Below are positions 37,507-46,736 of a stretch of DNA of 64,000 nt, piece by piece. The stretch is from Methylocella silvestris (GTDB taxonomy: Bacteria; Pseudomonadota; Alphaproteobacteria; Rhizobiales; Beijerinckiaceae): the NCBI RefSeq assembly GCF_002891535.1, contig NZ_PDZR01000001.1, positions 558,001-622,000 of the forward strand, written 5' to 3'. The translations under genes and the position numbers were made by a program. The notes under the pieces were generated by a model. That model saw only the letters and a list, made by a program, of their open reading frames with translations, was not told the DNA's origin and did no database searches. The stretch's first letter is position 1, and every line of letters begins with the position of its first letter.

Positions 37507-37893
37507 CTAGGGTCCAAGACCCTTACGGTTGACGGCTATCCGATACACGTTCCAAAATCCCGCCGCCGTCCCGAGAAGCAGGAAGACGAGAAGAAACAAG
37601 GGCGTCGTCCCGATCCATTTGTCGAGCTGCCACCCGAGCAGCGCGCCGACGACGACCGCCGACACAAATTCCGCCAGGACGCGGAAGCCGAGGCTCATCG
37701 CCGTCCCGATCGATCCAACCTCCGGCGCCGAACCCTCGTCGCCGCCGGGCGCCGGCTTGTCATTGGCCGCGCCAAGATCAGCCGACAATCTGTCCAGCCG
37801 CGCACGCAACGCCGCCGACTCTCCCTCGTCCGGGGCAAGTTTGGCGTCTGGACGGCGTTCGTTTTCGCTCCGAGGCCCTTCGCGATCGCCCAA
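37507..37893 (-). CDS. atpI: ATP synthase-associated protein AtpI
   Basis: The 128-residue protein has a charged N-terminal half (about residues 1-58, rich in Arg, Glu and Asp) and two membrane helices. The second half reads LGFRVLAEFVSAVVVGALLGWQLDKWIGTTPLFLLVFLLLGTAAGFWNVYR, matching the AtpI/Zn-type assembly factor. It probably assists c-ring assembly or Mg uptake. The start is a TTG at 37893 with GGGAG 9 nt upstream; no ATG lies before the helices. It is the first gene of the F0 operon, with 60 nt before atpB. Confidence 0.85.
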   Translation of the reverse strand: MGDREGPRSENERRPDAKLAPDEGESAALRARLDRLSADLGAANDKPAPGGDEGSAPEVGSIGTAMSLGFRVLAEFVSAVVVGALLGWQLDKWIGTTPLFLLVFLLLGTAAGFWNVYRIAVNRKGLGP

Positions 37894-38170
37894 ATGCGCC
37901 GCTCCCGTTGTTCAAGATCGCTTCATCGTCGTCTGAAGCCATCTATAGGTCGCCTCGATGCGGAAATCGAGCAGAAGCGGCCGAATTGGGGAAAGTGCAG
38001 AAGGATTATCGCGGCGGCAGGTCAGGCGCTTGAGATCAAGCACTTGTGAGCCGCCGCAACATATGGGCGGCGCTCGCCCCTGTCAAGACTAAGACAGTGT
38101 GTCGTAATGACCTGAATTTGCAGAAGAATCGCCTCGCCAGCCAAATCGCCGCAGGAGCGCGGCGAAAGGC

Positions 38171-41100
38171 TCAGCCGGCCTCAAGCAGGCGTTCGGCGTC
38201 CTCGAGATCAACGCTGACCAGCTGGCTTACCCCGCGTTCGGCCATGGTGACGCCGAACAGGCGGTTCATCCGCGCCATGGTGATCGGATTATGCGTGATG
38301 GTGATGAACCTTGTTTCGGTTTTGCCGCGCATCTCCTGCAGCAGGTCGCAGAAGCGCTCCACATTGGCGTCGTCGAGCGGCGCGTCGACCTCGTCGAGGA
38401 CGCAGATCGGCGAGGGGTTCGTGAGGAAGATGGCAAAGATCAGCGACATGGCCGTCAGCGCCTGTTCGCCGCCCGACAGCAGCGTCATCACCTGCGGCTT
38501 CTTGCCGGGCGGCCGGGCGAGGATTTCGAGCCCGGCTTCCAGCGGGTCGTCCGATTCGACGAGCTGCAATTCGGCCGAACCGCCGCCGAACAGGCTGGTG
38601 AACAGTTCGGTAAAATGCGCATTGACCTTGGTGAAGGCGGCAAGCAGGCGCTCGCGGCCCTCCTTGTTGAGGCTGGCGATCGCCTGCCGCAGGCGCCGGA
38701 TCGCCTCGGTCAGGTCGGCGTGTTCGGCGGCGAGGCGAGCTTTTTCCGTCTCGGCCTCGTTCAGCTCTTCTTCCGCGCGCAGATTGACCGCGCCGAGCCG
38801 CTCGCGGTCGGCTTTCAGCGCCTCGAGCCGCCGCTCAACATCCGTGGCCGGCGGCAGATCCTCGCCGGCGCCGAGCTTCGCCAGCGCCGACAGCTCTTCG
38901 GGGCCGCAGTCGAGTTCGGCGGAGATTTGGCGCGCCACCTCCTCGCGCCGCGTGCGCGCGGCCTCGATCCGGGTTTCGGCGCGCGCCTTTTGCTCGCGCG
39001 CGGCGCTCATGGCGTCAAGCGCGATCCGCGCCGCTTTATCGGCGGCGGCGAGCGCGGTCTCGGCTTCGGCGCGCCGGTCGGCCGCCTCCTTGCGGGCGGC
39101 TTCCGCCGTCTCGATCGCGCCGACGAGCGTGCGGCGGCTCGACAAGAACACGTCGGGGGCTTCGGCGAGGCGCTCGAATTCCTCCTGCGCTTCCGCGAGC
39201 CGCGTCTCGAAGGCGCTGATCTGGCCGCCGGAGCCTTCGCTGCGGGCGAGCCAGGATGTGCGCTCGCGCGCAATCGCCTCCAGGCGGCGCGCGCGCGCCT
39301 CCCCCTCGCGCAGATGGGCCTGTAGCGCGGCGCGGGCTTCGCTTGCCACGGCGCGCTCGCGGGCGGCGCCGGCGCGGCAGAGCTCAAGCCGTTCGGTCAG
39401 TTCGGCTGCGTCGGCGAGGTCATCAAGGCTGCTTTGCGCATTGGCGTAGTTTTCGCGCCCCTCGTCCCGCGCCGCGCTGAGGCGCTGCATGGCCTCCTCG
39501 ATGGACGACATCCGCGCCGCGGCGCTGGCTTCGGCGCGTTCCGCCGCGGCATGTTTTGCGCGCGCCGCGTCAACGTCCCGCAGCGCTGTCTTATGGCCCT
39601 GCCGCGCCTCGGTCTCGGCGGCGGCGGCGGCGGCGAGCAGGGCCTCGCAGGAGTCGGCTTCCGCCTTGAGACTGTCGGCCAGCTCCCGCGCGGAATCGGC
39701 CTCGATGATGAGATCGCCGAGGCGGTTTTTCTCGACGAGGCGGCGCGCGGCCGGCGTCGGCGCTTCGGCGGCCTGAAAAAAGCCGTCCCAGCGCCAAAGA
39801 TCGCCTTCCTTGGAGACCAGCCGCTGGCCGGGCTTCAGCGCTGCGCGCAGCCGGCGGCCGTCTTCACGCGTGACGAGGCCGATCTGGTTGAGGCGCCGCG
39901 CCAGAGCCTGCGGCGCCTGCACGAGTTCGCACAAGGGCTCGCAGCCGTCCGGCAAAGCGGGGTCGAAACGGCGGTCCGTTTCCGCCCAATGCGCCGGCGC
40001 CGACGGATTGGTCGAGGCGTCGAGATCATCGCCAAGCGCTGCTCCGAGGGCCGCCTCGAAGCCGCGCGCGACGGTGATTTCCTCAGTGACCGCTGGCCAG
40101 AAATCGCCGCTTCGGGCGTTCAGCAGTTTTGATAGCGTCTGTGTCTCGGCGCCCAGTCGTTGCGCCTTGCGGTCGGCATCCATGGCGCGCTGGCGGGCGC
40201 TCGCCTCACTGGCGCGCGCATCGGCATGGGCGCCCTCAAGGGCGGCGATTTCGTCCTCGAAAGCGGCGGCCTTCTCAATCGCCGCCTCAAGCTCTTCGAG
40301 AAGAGGCGCGCTCTCGCCGCCGGAGCCTTCTTGCAGCTCTAACGCCGCGCGTTCGTCGAGAACCCGCGCGAGATCGGCCTCGATGCGCGCCAGCCGCTGG
40401 CGTTCGTCGCGCAGCGTCGTCTCGAATCCCGAGCGGCGCGCCTCGATCAGGGCGCGGGCGTCCTGCGCCGCCGCGAGCTCCGCCTCCATCGCCGCAAGGG
40501 CCGCCTCCGCCTCGACAAGCCTCTTGCGTGTTTCACTTTCGAAGGAACCCTCCGCGCCGGCGGATCCAGAGAGTTCGGCTTGTTCCAGATCGAGTCGTTC
40601 GAGCACGCCGGCGGCGTCGGCGATCAGCGCGCGTTCGCGGGCGAGATCGCCGGACATTTGTTCGATGCGGCGCGACAGTTCCGCGCTGCGCGCCTTGGCG
40701 CGCTTTTCCTCGCCGTCGAGCGCTTCTCTGGCGATGATCAAGCGCTGCAATTCGCCGCTGGCCGCTAGCTCGGCGTCGCGCAGCGCGGGCAAAGCATGCG
40801 CGGCAAGTCCCTGCGTACGCGCCGCCTCAGCCTGCGCTTTCGTGCGTTCCTCGACCTCGCGCGTAAAAATCTCAAAGCTGGCCTCAGCCTCGGCGAGGGA
40901 CTGCGCCGCCTCTTTATGATGGATGAGCGCAAGCAGGGCCTCCGCGCGCCGGATCGAACCGGCGAGGTCCCGGTAGCGCGCCGCCTGCCGCGCCTGTCGT
41001 TCGAGGCCTCGCGTCTGGCCCTCGATCTGCTGCAAAATGTCGTCGAGGCGCTGCAGATTGTCGGCTGCGGCCTTGAGGCGCAGCTCCGCCTCGTGCCGGC

Positions 41101-41626
41101 GCGAGTGCAGACCGGCGACGCCGGCCGCTTCTTCAAGGATGCGGCGGCGCTCCTGCGGCTTGGCCGAGATCATCTCGCCAATCTGCCCCTGGCGCACCAT
41201 CGCCGGCGAGCGCGAGCCGGAAGAGGCGTCGGCGAACAAGAGCTGTACGTCGCGGGCGCGGGTCTCGCGGCCGTTGACGCGATAGGTCGATCCGGATTCG
41301 CGTTCGATACGGCGGGAGACCTCGATCGCGTCGGAGTCGTTGAAGGCCGCCGGGGCGGTCCGCGCGCTATTGTCGAGATAGAGCACGACTTCAGCCATAT
41401 TGCGCGCCGGCCGGTTGCCGCCGCCGGAAAAAATGACGTCGTCCATGCCGGAGGCGCGCATGTTCTTCGAGGAGCTTTCGCCCATCGCCCAGCGCATCGC
41501 CTCGACGAGATTGGATTTGCCGCAGCCGTTCGGACCGACGACGCCGGTCAGACCCGGCTCGATCAAAAAATCGGTCGGATCGACGAAGGTCTTGAACCCG
41601 GCTATGCGCAGTTTGGTAAATTTCAT
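38171..41626 (-). CDS. smc: Chromosome segregation protein SMC
   Basis: The 1151-residue protein has an N-terminal Walker A (GPNGCGKSNLVEAMRWAMGE), two coiled-coil arms with an intervening hinge around residues 510-620, and a C-terminal signature TLLSGGEQALTAMSLIFAIF. Walker B ICVLDEVDAPLDDANVERF follows. Full length fits the family. It organises and compacts the chromosome with ScpA and ScpB, which are not in the window. The ATG at 41626 (MKFTKLRIAGFKTFVDP) is used over an upstream TTG. The DsbA-like gene lies about 200 nt upstream on the same strand, a known alphaproteobacterial arrangement. Confidence 0.96.
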   Translation of the reverse strand: MKFTKLRIAGFKTFVDPTDFLIEPGLTGVVGPNGCGKSNLVEAMRWAMGESSSKNMRASGMDDVIFSGGGNRPARNMAEVVLYLDNSARTAPAAFNDSDAIEVSRRIERESGSTYRVNGRETRARDVQLLFADASSGSRSPAMVRQGQIGEMISAKPQERRRILEEAAGVAGLHSRRHEAELRLKAAADNLQRLDDILQQIEGQTRGLERQARQAARYRDLAGSIRRAEALLALIHHKEAAQSLAEAEASFEIFTREVEERTKAQAEAARTQGLAAHALPALRDAELAASGELQRLIIAREALDGEEKRAKARSAELSRRIEQMSGDLARERALIADAAGVLERLDLEQAELSGSAGAEGSFESETRKRLVEAEAALAAMEAELAAAQDARALIEARRSGFETTLRDERQRLARIEADLARVLDERAALELQEGSGGESAPLLEELEAAIEKAAAFEDEIAALEGAHADARASEASARQRAMDADRKAQRLGAETQTLSKLLNARSGDFWPAVTEEITVARGFEAALGAALGDDLDASTNPSAPAHWAETDRRFDPALPDGCEPLCELVQAPQALARRLNQIGLVTREDGRRLRAALKPGQRLVSKEGDLWRWDGFFQAAEAPTPAARRLVEKNRLGDLIIEADSARELADSLKAEADSCEALLAAAAAAETEARQGHKTALRDVDAARAKHAAAERAEASAAARMSSIEEAMQRLSAARDEGRENYANAQSSLDDLADAAELTERLELCRAGAARERAVASEARAALQAHLREGEARARRLEAIARERTSWLARSEGSGGQISAFETRLAEAQEEFERLAEAPDVFLSSRRTLVGAIETAEAARKEAADRRAEAETALAAADKAARIALDAMSAAREQKARAETRIEAARTRREEVARQISAELDCGPEELSALAKLGAGEDLPPATDVERRLEALKADRERLGAVNLRAEEELNEAETEKARLAAEHADLTEAIRRLRQAIASLNKEGRERLLAAFTKVNAHFTELFTSLFGGGSAELQLVESDDPLEAGLEILARPPGKKPQVMTLLSGGEQALTAMSLIFAIFLTNPSPICVLDEVDAPLDDANVERFCDLLQEMRGKTETRFITITHNPITMARMNRLFGVTMAERGVSQLVSVDLEDAERLLEAG

Positions 41627-41823
41627 TGACAATTCGACCCAAGGCGCGCGGCGCGCCTATAATTTATCCATTCCCGTTAGGTTTTGGTTAACCGGAATAA
41701 GGCAGCCGCGCATGCCGCGCTGATTCGGCTTATCCGAATTAGGGACCGCGGCGCGCGCTAGCGCAACCGGGCAGGCGGGTCGATCCTTCGGGGCGAACAG
41801 CTTCTTTGCGCAAAAACCCCGCT

Positions 41824-42477
41824 TCACTCCTCCTCGACGGCGCGAAACAGGGCGTCGGCGAAATCCTCCGCCGGGACGAGCCCATGGATCGTTTCCTTGC
41901 CGGCGATGATGAAACGCGGCGCGCTGACCATGCCGAGCGAGCGGAAACCGGACAGCTCCTGTTGAAGCGCCTCGACGTCGTCGTTCATCTTAAGGAACGG
42001 CTCCGCGAGCTCGGGATCGACGCCGGCGTTGGCCGCGAGCGTCAGAAGCGCTTCGCGATCGCCGATATCGACGCCATCGATCAAAAACGCCCGGAACGCC
42101 GACTCGATGAGCTGCAGCTCGACGCCGAAATTACGGGCGTAGCGAATCAGACGATGCGCCTCGAACGTATTGGGCTGGCGCCGGATTTTGTCGAAGGCGA
42201 ATCGGAGGCCAAACTCCCGGGCCTGCTCCTCCATGTCCTGGAGCGCCTCGCGGGCTTTTTGCGGAGAGCCCCAGCGCTCGACGAGATATTCGGCGCGGTC
42301 CTGGCCTTCGGGAGGGAGTCCCGGATCGATCTGGAACGGATGCCAGCGGATGTCGACGGCAAGCCCCGGCACCGAGGCGACGACTGTCTGAATCAGCCTG
42401 AGGCCCATGAAGCAGCGCGCGCTGGCGAGATCGCCGATAAAGTCGATGGGAATAGGCTTTGGTTGTTTCGCACTCAT
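41824..42477 (-). CDS. DsbA-like (FrnE/2-hydroxychromene-2-carboxylate isomerase) protein with SxxC active site
   Basis: The 217-residue thioredoxin-fold protein of the FrnE branch has the pattern IDFIGDLASARCFMGLRLI. Helical insert motifs are WHPFQIDPGLPPEGQDRAEYL and FEAHRLIRYA, and it ends with a cis-Pro loop SAPRFIIAGKE. The active site that reads CPWC in most FrnE proteins is SARC here (Ser19, Cys22). No signal peptide is visible, so it is probably cytosolic. Loss of the first Cys argues against a dithiol oxidase and leaves glutathione-binding or monothiol chemistry as options. The start MSAKQPKPIPIDF is conserved-looking. Confidence 0.82.
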   Translation of the reverse strand: MSAKQPKPIPIDFIGDLASARCFMGLRLIQTVVASVPGLAVDIRWHPFQIDPGLPPEGQDRAEYLVERWGSPQKAREALQDMEEQAREFGLRFAFDKIRRQPNTFEAHRLIRYARNFGVELQLIESAFRAFLIDGVDIGDREALLTLAANAGVDPELAEPFLKMNDDVEALQQELSGFRSLGMVSAPRFIIAGKETIHGLVPAEDFADALFRAVEEE

Positions 42478-42930
42478 GCAAAGATCGCACCGGACTTTGG
42501 AATGATTCCAAGGGTTCGATAGAGATGATCGTCGCGGCAGAAAAAAATATCCACTATCAATAAAATCCAGAAATTAGATGCCGCAACACTTCTATCTCCT
42601 CACGGTGGGGCGCGAATCTCGCATCAGAGCTTAATTATTTACTAGAATTCTGCCTAACAATACATGAAGTCGCCGCAGCCAATCAAGTCCCTCCCGTCGC
42701 CCTCACGCCTGAGGCGCGTGGCAAATTTAAGGGATGCAAGGGATCGATTCGCTCGGACAAAGCCAACGCCAACGCATCAAAAAGATGACGATCGATTTTG
42801 AGGAGGATCATAGATATGAAATGAGCGTACGGTGCTTAAAAAGCAAATGTCGTAGAATGCGCCGCTTCGGCTGAATTTCTAGAAATCCTTTTAATCCCGA
42901 TCGCCTGTTTCATAAATCCGGAACGCAACG
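42478..42930. other. AT-richer intergenic region before the GMC gene
   Basis: This 453-nt gap is clearly more AT-rich than its flanks. It carries a small frame at 42734-42874 (46 codons, MQGIDSLGQSQRQRIKKM... ending CRRMRRFG) without a good ribosome site. It also has an AGGAGG at 42801-42806, 9 nt before a two-codon frame ATG-AAA-TGA (42816-42824). I see no transposase, tRNA or inverted-repeat boundary. It may hold the GMC promoter and the remains of older DNA. Confidence 0.5.
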
Positions 42931-44580
42931 ATGCTGATCGACGCGAGACAGGTCGACGCGCGCTCAGTCGTTTTGGCTGATGTCTGTATCGTCGGCGCCG
43001 GAGCCGCAGGCATTTCTATGGCGCTCGAACTCGCTGAAAAAGGCATCGAGGTCGCGCTGCTGGAAGGCGGCGGCGTCGAGTCGGACCCGGTGACCCAATC
43101 GCTTTACGGCGGCGAAAATGTCGGTTTGGCGCATGAACCGCCAGAGGAATCGCGCTGCCGCTATCTGGGCGGAAGCACAAATTGCTGGGGCGGCTGGTGC
43201 CGTCCGATGGACGACGGCGACTTCGACGTTCGGCCCTGGGTCCCAAACAGCGGATGGCCCATGACAAAGGCCGACCTCACGCCCTATTACCGGCGCGCCC
43301 ATCCCTGGGTGGAGCTGAGCGACATCGATTATGAGATCGGCCATTGGGCTGCGAAGATCGCGCGCGGAAAGGCCAAACTCTTGCCGGTCGACGGCAGCGG
43401 ACTATGCACCATCATTGACCAGTTCAGTCCGCCGACCCGGTTTGGCGCCGTATATAGGTCCCGCTTAAGTCATGCGCCAAAACTGAAACTTTTTCTGTTC
43501 GCGAATGTAACCGAAATCCTCACCAATTTGTCAGCGACTCAGGCGACCGGCGTCCGGGTCGCGACTCTGAACGGGAACGAATTCAGGGTTTTTGCGAAAG
43601 CGGTGGCGCTCGCCGCCGGTGGGATCGAGAATCCGCGGCTGCTTCTTGCATCCAACGCAATCGCCGAAGCCGGCCTTGGCAATGCGAACGACCTGGTCGG
43701 TCGGTATTATATGGATCACCCCCGAATCCATTCGACGCGCGTGGCGATCGCCGACGCCGAACCGTATCGCGCTCTCTATGACGCCACCTTGCCGCGCCTT
43801 CTCAGGGGAAGCGGAAAGAACAGGCTCTCGTTTGCGGCGCATCTGGCGCCGGGCGCCGACATGCAGCGTCAGATGCGGCTCCCGAATTCCCGCACCTATC
43901 TCGTCGCCCGGAGCGGAAACGATGTCTCGAAAACCTATTTCGCGCTTAAGGCGCTGCGGCGGGCGATCCGCGGCCGCAAACAATTCGGCTATCCGATGTC
44001 GAGGGTTTGGCGGGATTTGACGCGCCAGGCGCCGGTCCTGCTCGCGCATGCGCCAAGGACCGCGATCATCATGGGGGAGGCGCTGCTCAGCCCCTTTCTC
44101 AGGCGGCGCAACTTCTACCTTGAAACGGTGATCGAGCCCGTTCCGAACCCGCAGAGCCGCGTGTCTCTCCTTGACGAACGCGACAGGCTTGGCGTCCCTA
44201 AAGTGCAGCTGGATTGGCGCCTGACCTCGCTGGACAAGGACCATTATTTTGCGCTGAACGCGATCATCGTCGCGGCGCTGACGACGTCAGGCCTGGTCTC
44301 GCCTTTCGACGTCCTCTGCCAGCCGGATGCGTGGCCCTCCGAAATCATCGGGTGCTGGCATCATATGGGCACGACGCGAATGCACCGTGACCCCGCCCAA
44401 GGCGTCGTCGACGCCGACTGCGAGGTCCATGGCGTCCGCAATCTCTTTATTGCGGGCAGCTCGGTTTTTCCGACCGTCGGAAGCGATTCGCCGACGCTTA
44501 CGCTTGTCGCGCTTGCGTTGCGACTGTCCGACAGGATCGCGACCCTTTTCCTGTCGCGCGACGTCGCCACACGAAGCTGA
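42931..44580 (+). CDS. GMC family oxidoreductase
   Basis: The 549-residue flavoprotein has the FAD-binding motif VCIVGAGAAGISMALELAEKGIEVALLEGG, the GMC signature YLGGSTNCWGGWC, the region ALAAGGIENPRLLLAS, and C-terminal HHMGTTRM and GSDSPTLTLVALALRLSDRIA. GMC enzymes oxidise alcohols or sugars. The substrate is unknown. The usual Asn of the C-terminal motif (xNPTL) is Ser (SDSPTL). No signal peptide is visible. The gene stands alone behind an AT-richer gap and ends 44 nt before the convergent binding-protein gene, so it could be a lineage-specific addition. Confidence 0.85.
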   Translation: MLIDARQVDARSVVLADVCIVGAGAAGISMALELAEKGIEVALLEGGGVESDPVTQSLYGGENVGLAHEPPEESRCRYLGGSTNCWGGWCRPMDDGDFDVRPWVPNSGWPMTKADLTPYYRRAHPWVELSDIDYEIGHWAAKIARGKAKLLPVDGSGLCTIIDQFSPPTRFGAVYRSRLSHAPKLKLFLFANVTEILTNLSATQATGVRVATLNGNEFRVFAKAVALAAGGIENPRLLLASNAIAEAGLGNANDLVGRYYMDHPRIHSTRVAIADAEPYRALYDATLPRLLRGSGKNRLSFAAHLAPGADMQRQMRLPNSRTYLVARSGNDVSKTYFALKALRRAIRGRKQFGYPMSRVWRDLTRQAPVLLAHAPRTAIIMGEALLSPFLRRRNFYLETVIEPVPNPQSRVSLLDERDRLGVPKVQLDWRLTSLDKDHYFALNAIIVAALTTSGLVSPFDVLCQPDAWPSEIIGCWHHMGTTRMHRDPAQGVVDADCEVHGVRNLFIAGSSVFPTVGSDSPTLTLVALALRLSDRIATLFLSRDVATRS

Positions 44581-44624
44581 TGACGGCGCGGATCATGGCT
44601 GCTTTCGTCGCCATGTTCCGTAGG

Positions 44625-46457
44625 TCACGGCTGCTTGCGCCACCAGTTGTCGAGGGTCGAGCTCCCGGTTGGCGAGCCATAGGCCGGCAGCGCCGCCGGG
44701 CGGGTCAGCGCGGTCGACGACGCCGTCCACAGATCGGACGAATGAAACAGCGGCACGATATAGAATCCGGAGAGAAGCACGCGGTCAAAGGCGCGCACCG
44801 CCGCGACGAAATCTTCGCGGCCGCGGGCGGCGAGCATGGCGGCGATCAGCGCGTCGACCGCGGCCGATCGTACGCCGGCGAGATTGAACGAGGCTTCCTG
44901 ATCGGCGCTTTTCGAGCCCCACCGCGAGCGCTGTTCATTGCCGGGGGAGGCCGAGGCGAGCCAGCTGCCAATCATCATATCGAAGTCGAATTTCTGACGG
45001 CGGCGCTGATATTGTACCTCATCGACCAGCCGCACTTTGGCGGAAACGCCGATCCTTGCGAGCGAATCGGCATAGTTCAGCGCCAGCCGCTCCTGATTGC
45101 GGTCCTTCACCATAATCTCGAAGGCGAGCGGCGCGCCGTCCCTAGCGAGCTTGCCGTTTTCAAGCTGGTAGCCCGCCTGTTCGAGCAGGGCGAGCGCGCG
45201 CTTGGGCATGGTCCGGTCGCGCCCCGATCCGTCAGTTTCGGGGGGCCGCCATTTTCCCTCGAGAATGTCCGCACGCACGGCGCCCGGAAAGGGGGCCAGC
45301 AAGGCGCGCTCCGCTGCGCTGGCCGGCCGGCCCGTCGAGGCGAGCTCGGAGTCGTCGAAAAAGCTTTTCGTGCGCTTGTAGAGCCCGCTGTAGAGATTGG
45401 CGTTGATCCATTCGAAATCGAACATCATGCCGAGCGCCTCGCGCACCCTTATGTCGTCAAAGAGCGGACGGCGCAGGTTGAAGACGAAGCCTTCCATGCC
45501 TTTCGGGCCGCCGGCCGGGAGCGCCTCGCGGCGGTCGCGCCCGTCGCGCATCGCCGGAAAATCATAGGCGCTGGTCCAGCGCGACGGGCTGGTCTCCTCG
45601 CGATAGTCAAGGAGCCCCGCGGCGAAGGATTCGAACAGGCTGTTGGCGTCGCGAAAATAGTCGATGGCGATCTCGTCGAAATTATAAAGGCCGCGGCGGA
45701 CCGGCAGATCCCTCGCCCAATAATTCGGGTCGCGCTTCAAAACGAGCCGCTCGCCGGGCTTCACCTCGGCAATCTTATAGGGGCCGGATCCGATCGGAAC
45801 GGTCAGGCTCGCGTCGTCGAATTTTGCAAGATCGACGGCATGGCGCGGCAGCACGGGCATCAGCGCGAGCGTCAACGGCATTTCGCGGTCGGCGCCCGAG
45901 CCGAGCTCATAGCGGATGGTCAGCGGATCGGGCGTCTCGACCGAATTGACGAGGGAATAGGCGGCGCGGTGCTGCGGCCGCCCGCGCGTTTTCAAAAGCT
46001 CGAAGGTCCAGCGCACGTCTTCCGATGTGATCGGCGTTCCATCCGAAAAATGCGCGGCCGGATTGAGCCGGAAGGTCACGTGGGTGCGGTCGGCGTCGGT
46101 CTCGACGCTTTTGGCGATGAGGCCGTAAAGCGTGAAAGGTTCGTCGAGCGAGCGCGTCATCAGCGTCTCGAACACATTGCCGTTGAGGCCCTGCGCCGTC
46201 GATCCGGCCTTGAGGTTGAATGGATTGAGGCTGTCATAGGCGCCGGGAAAGCCGATCGACAGCTTGCCGCCCTTGCGCGCCCCCGGATCGGCATAGGGAA
46301 GATGATCGAAATCCTCCGGAAGCTGCGGCTCTCCATGCATGGCGATCGCCCCGCGCGGGCCCTGTTGCGCCAGCGCCGGCGCGGCCAGCGCCAAAACGAC
46401 GCCAAAGACAGCGCTGGCCAGCGCCGCGAAGCGATGTTTGCAGGGGGCATTCGTCAT
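44625..46457 (-). CDS. Oligopeptide-type substrate-binding protein, YejA-like
   Basis: The 610-residue periplasmic protein has a signal peptide (LASAVFGVVLALAAPALAQQ). The family 5 fold includes IAMHGEPQLPEDFDHLPYADPGARKGGKLSIGFPGAYDSLNPFNLKAG, typical of YejA-like proteins, and VTFRLNPAAHFSDGTPITSEDVRWTFELLK. The C-terminal SGFYIVPLFHSSDLWTA and WWRKQP are family-like. YejABEF imports peptides and microcin C in enterobacteria. Here no yejBEF permease or ATPase gene is adjacent, so it must work with parts elsewhere or act as an orphan receptor. The ATG at 46457 is the only good start. Confidence 0.9.
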   Translation of the reverse strand: MTNAPCKHRFAALASAVFGVVLALAAPALAQQGPRGAIAMHGEPQLPEDFDHLPYADPGARKGGKLSIGFPGAYDSLNPFNLKAGSTAQGLNGNVFETLMTRSLDEPFTLYGLIAKSVETDADRTHVTFRLNPAAHFSDGTPITSEDVRWTFELLKTRGRPQHRAAYSLVNSVETPDPLTIRYELGSGADREMPLTLALMPVLPRHAVDLAKFDDASLTVPIGSGPYKIAEVKPGERLVLKRDPNYWARDLPVRRGLYNFDEIAIDYFRDANSLFESFAAGLLDYREETSPSRWTSAYDFPAMRDGRDRREALPAGGPKGMEGFVFNLRRPLFDDIRVREALGMMFDFEWINANLYSGLYKRTKSFFDDSELASTGRPASAAERALLAPFPGAVRADILEGKWRPPETDGSGRDRTMPKRALALLEQAGYQLENGKLARDGAPLAFEIMVKDRNQERLALNYADSLARIGVSAKVRLVDEVQYQRRRQKFDFDMMIGSWLASASPGNEQRSRWGSKSADQEASFNLAGVRSAAVDALIAAMLAARGREDFVAAVRAFDRVLLSGFYIVPLFHSSDLWTASSTALTRPAALPAYGSPTGSSTLDNWWRKQP

Positions 46458-46736
46458 CGCGGCAGTCCGGACCGTTCCTCGTCAGCGCGGCGCGCGCACT
46501 TCGTCGCCGGCGCGCTGCGCCTGCGCCTTGCAGGCATAGTTTGCGCAGCGGGCTTGCCAGCCGCCCCCATGTTGGTTAACCCGGACGCCATCGCTGCGAA
46601 AGACATAAACGCTGCCGCACGGCGACGCCATCCTTGACGGCGTCGCGAATGTCAGTTTTGTCTTTCGCCGCCGCTCTCGCCCGGGCCCCTTCCGAGCGCT
46701 TGAACCAAACGGGCCGATGAATTGAAAGGAATTCTG

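Noticed and set aside
38147-38164. 6-bp GC hairpin after smc
   Set aside because: Too short, with only three T after it; such stems are common by chance at this GC content.
38046-39449. 467-codon Ser/Arg-rich plus-strand frame opposite smc
   Set aside because: The composition is that of a shadow frame, and smc is clear on the other strand.
44580-46637. 685-codon plus-strand frame opposite the YejA-like gene
   Set aside because: It covers a secreted binding protein with a proper signal peptide on the other strand and has no motif of its own.
46622-46646. GCGACGCC...GGCGTCGC hairpin before the ialB-family gene
   Set aside because: Stem of 8 bp but no gene end precedes it and no T-run follows directly, so it is not convincing as a terminator or riboswitch.
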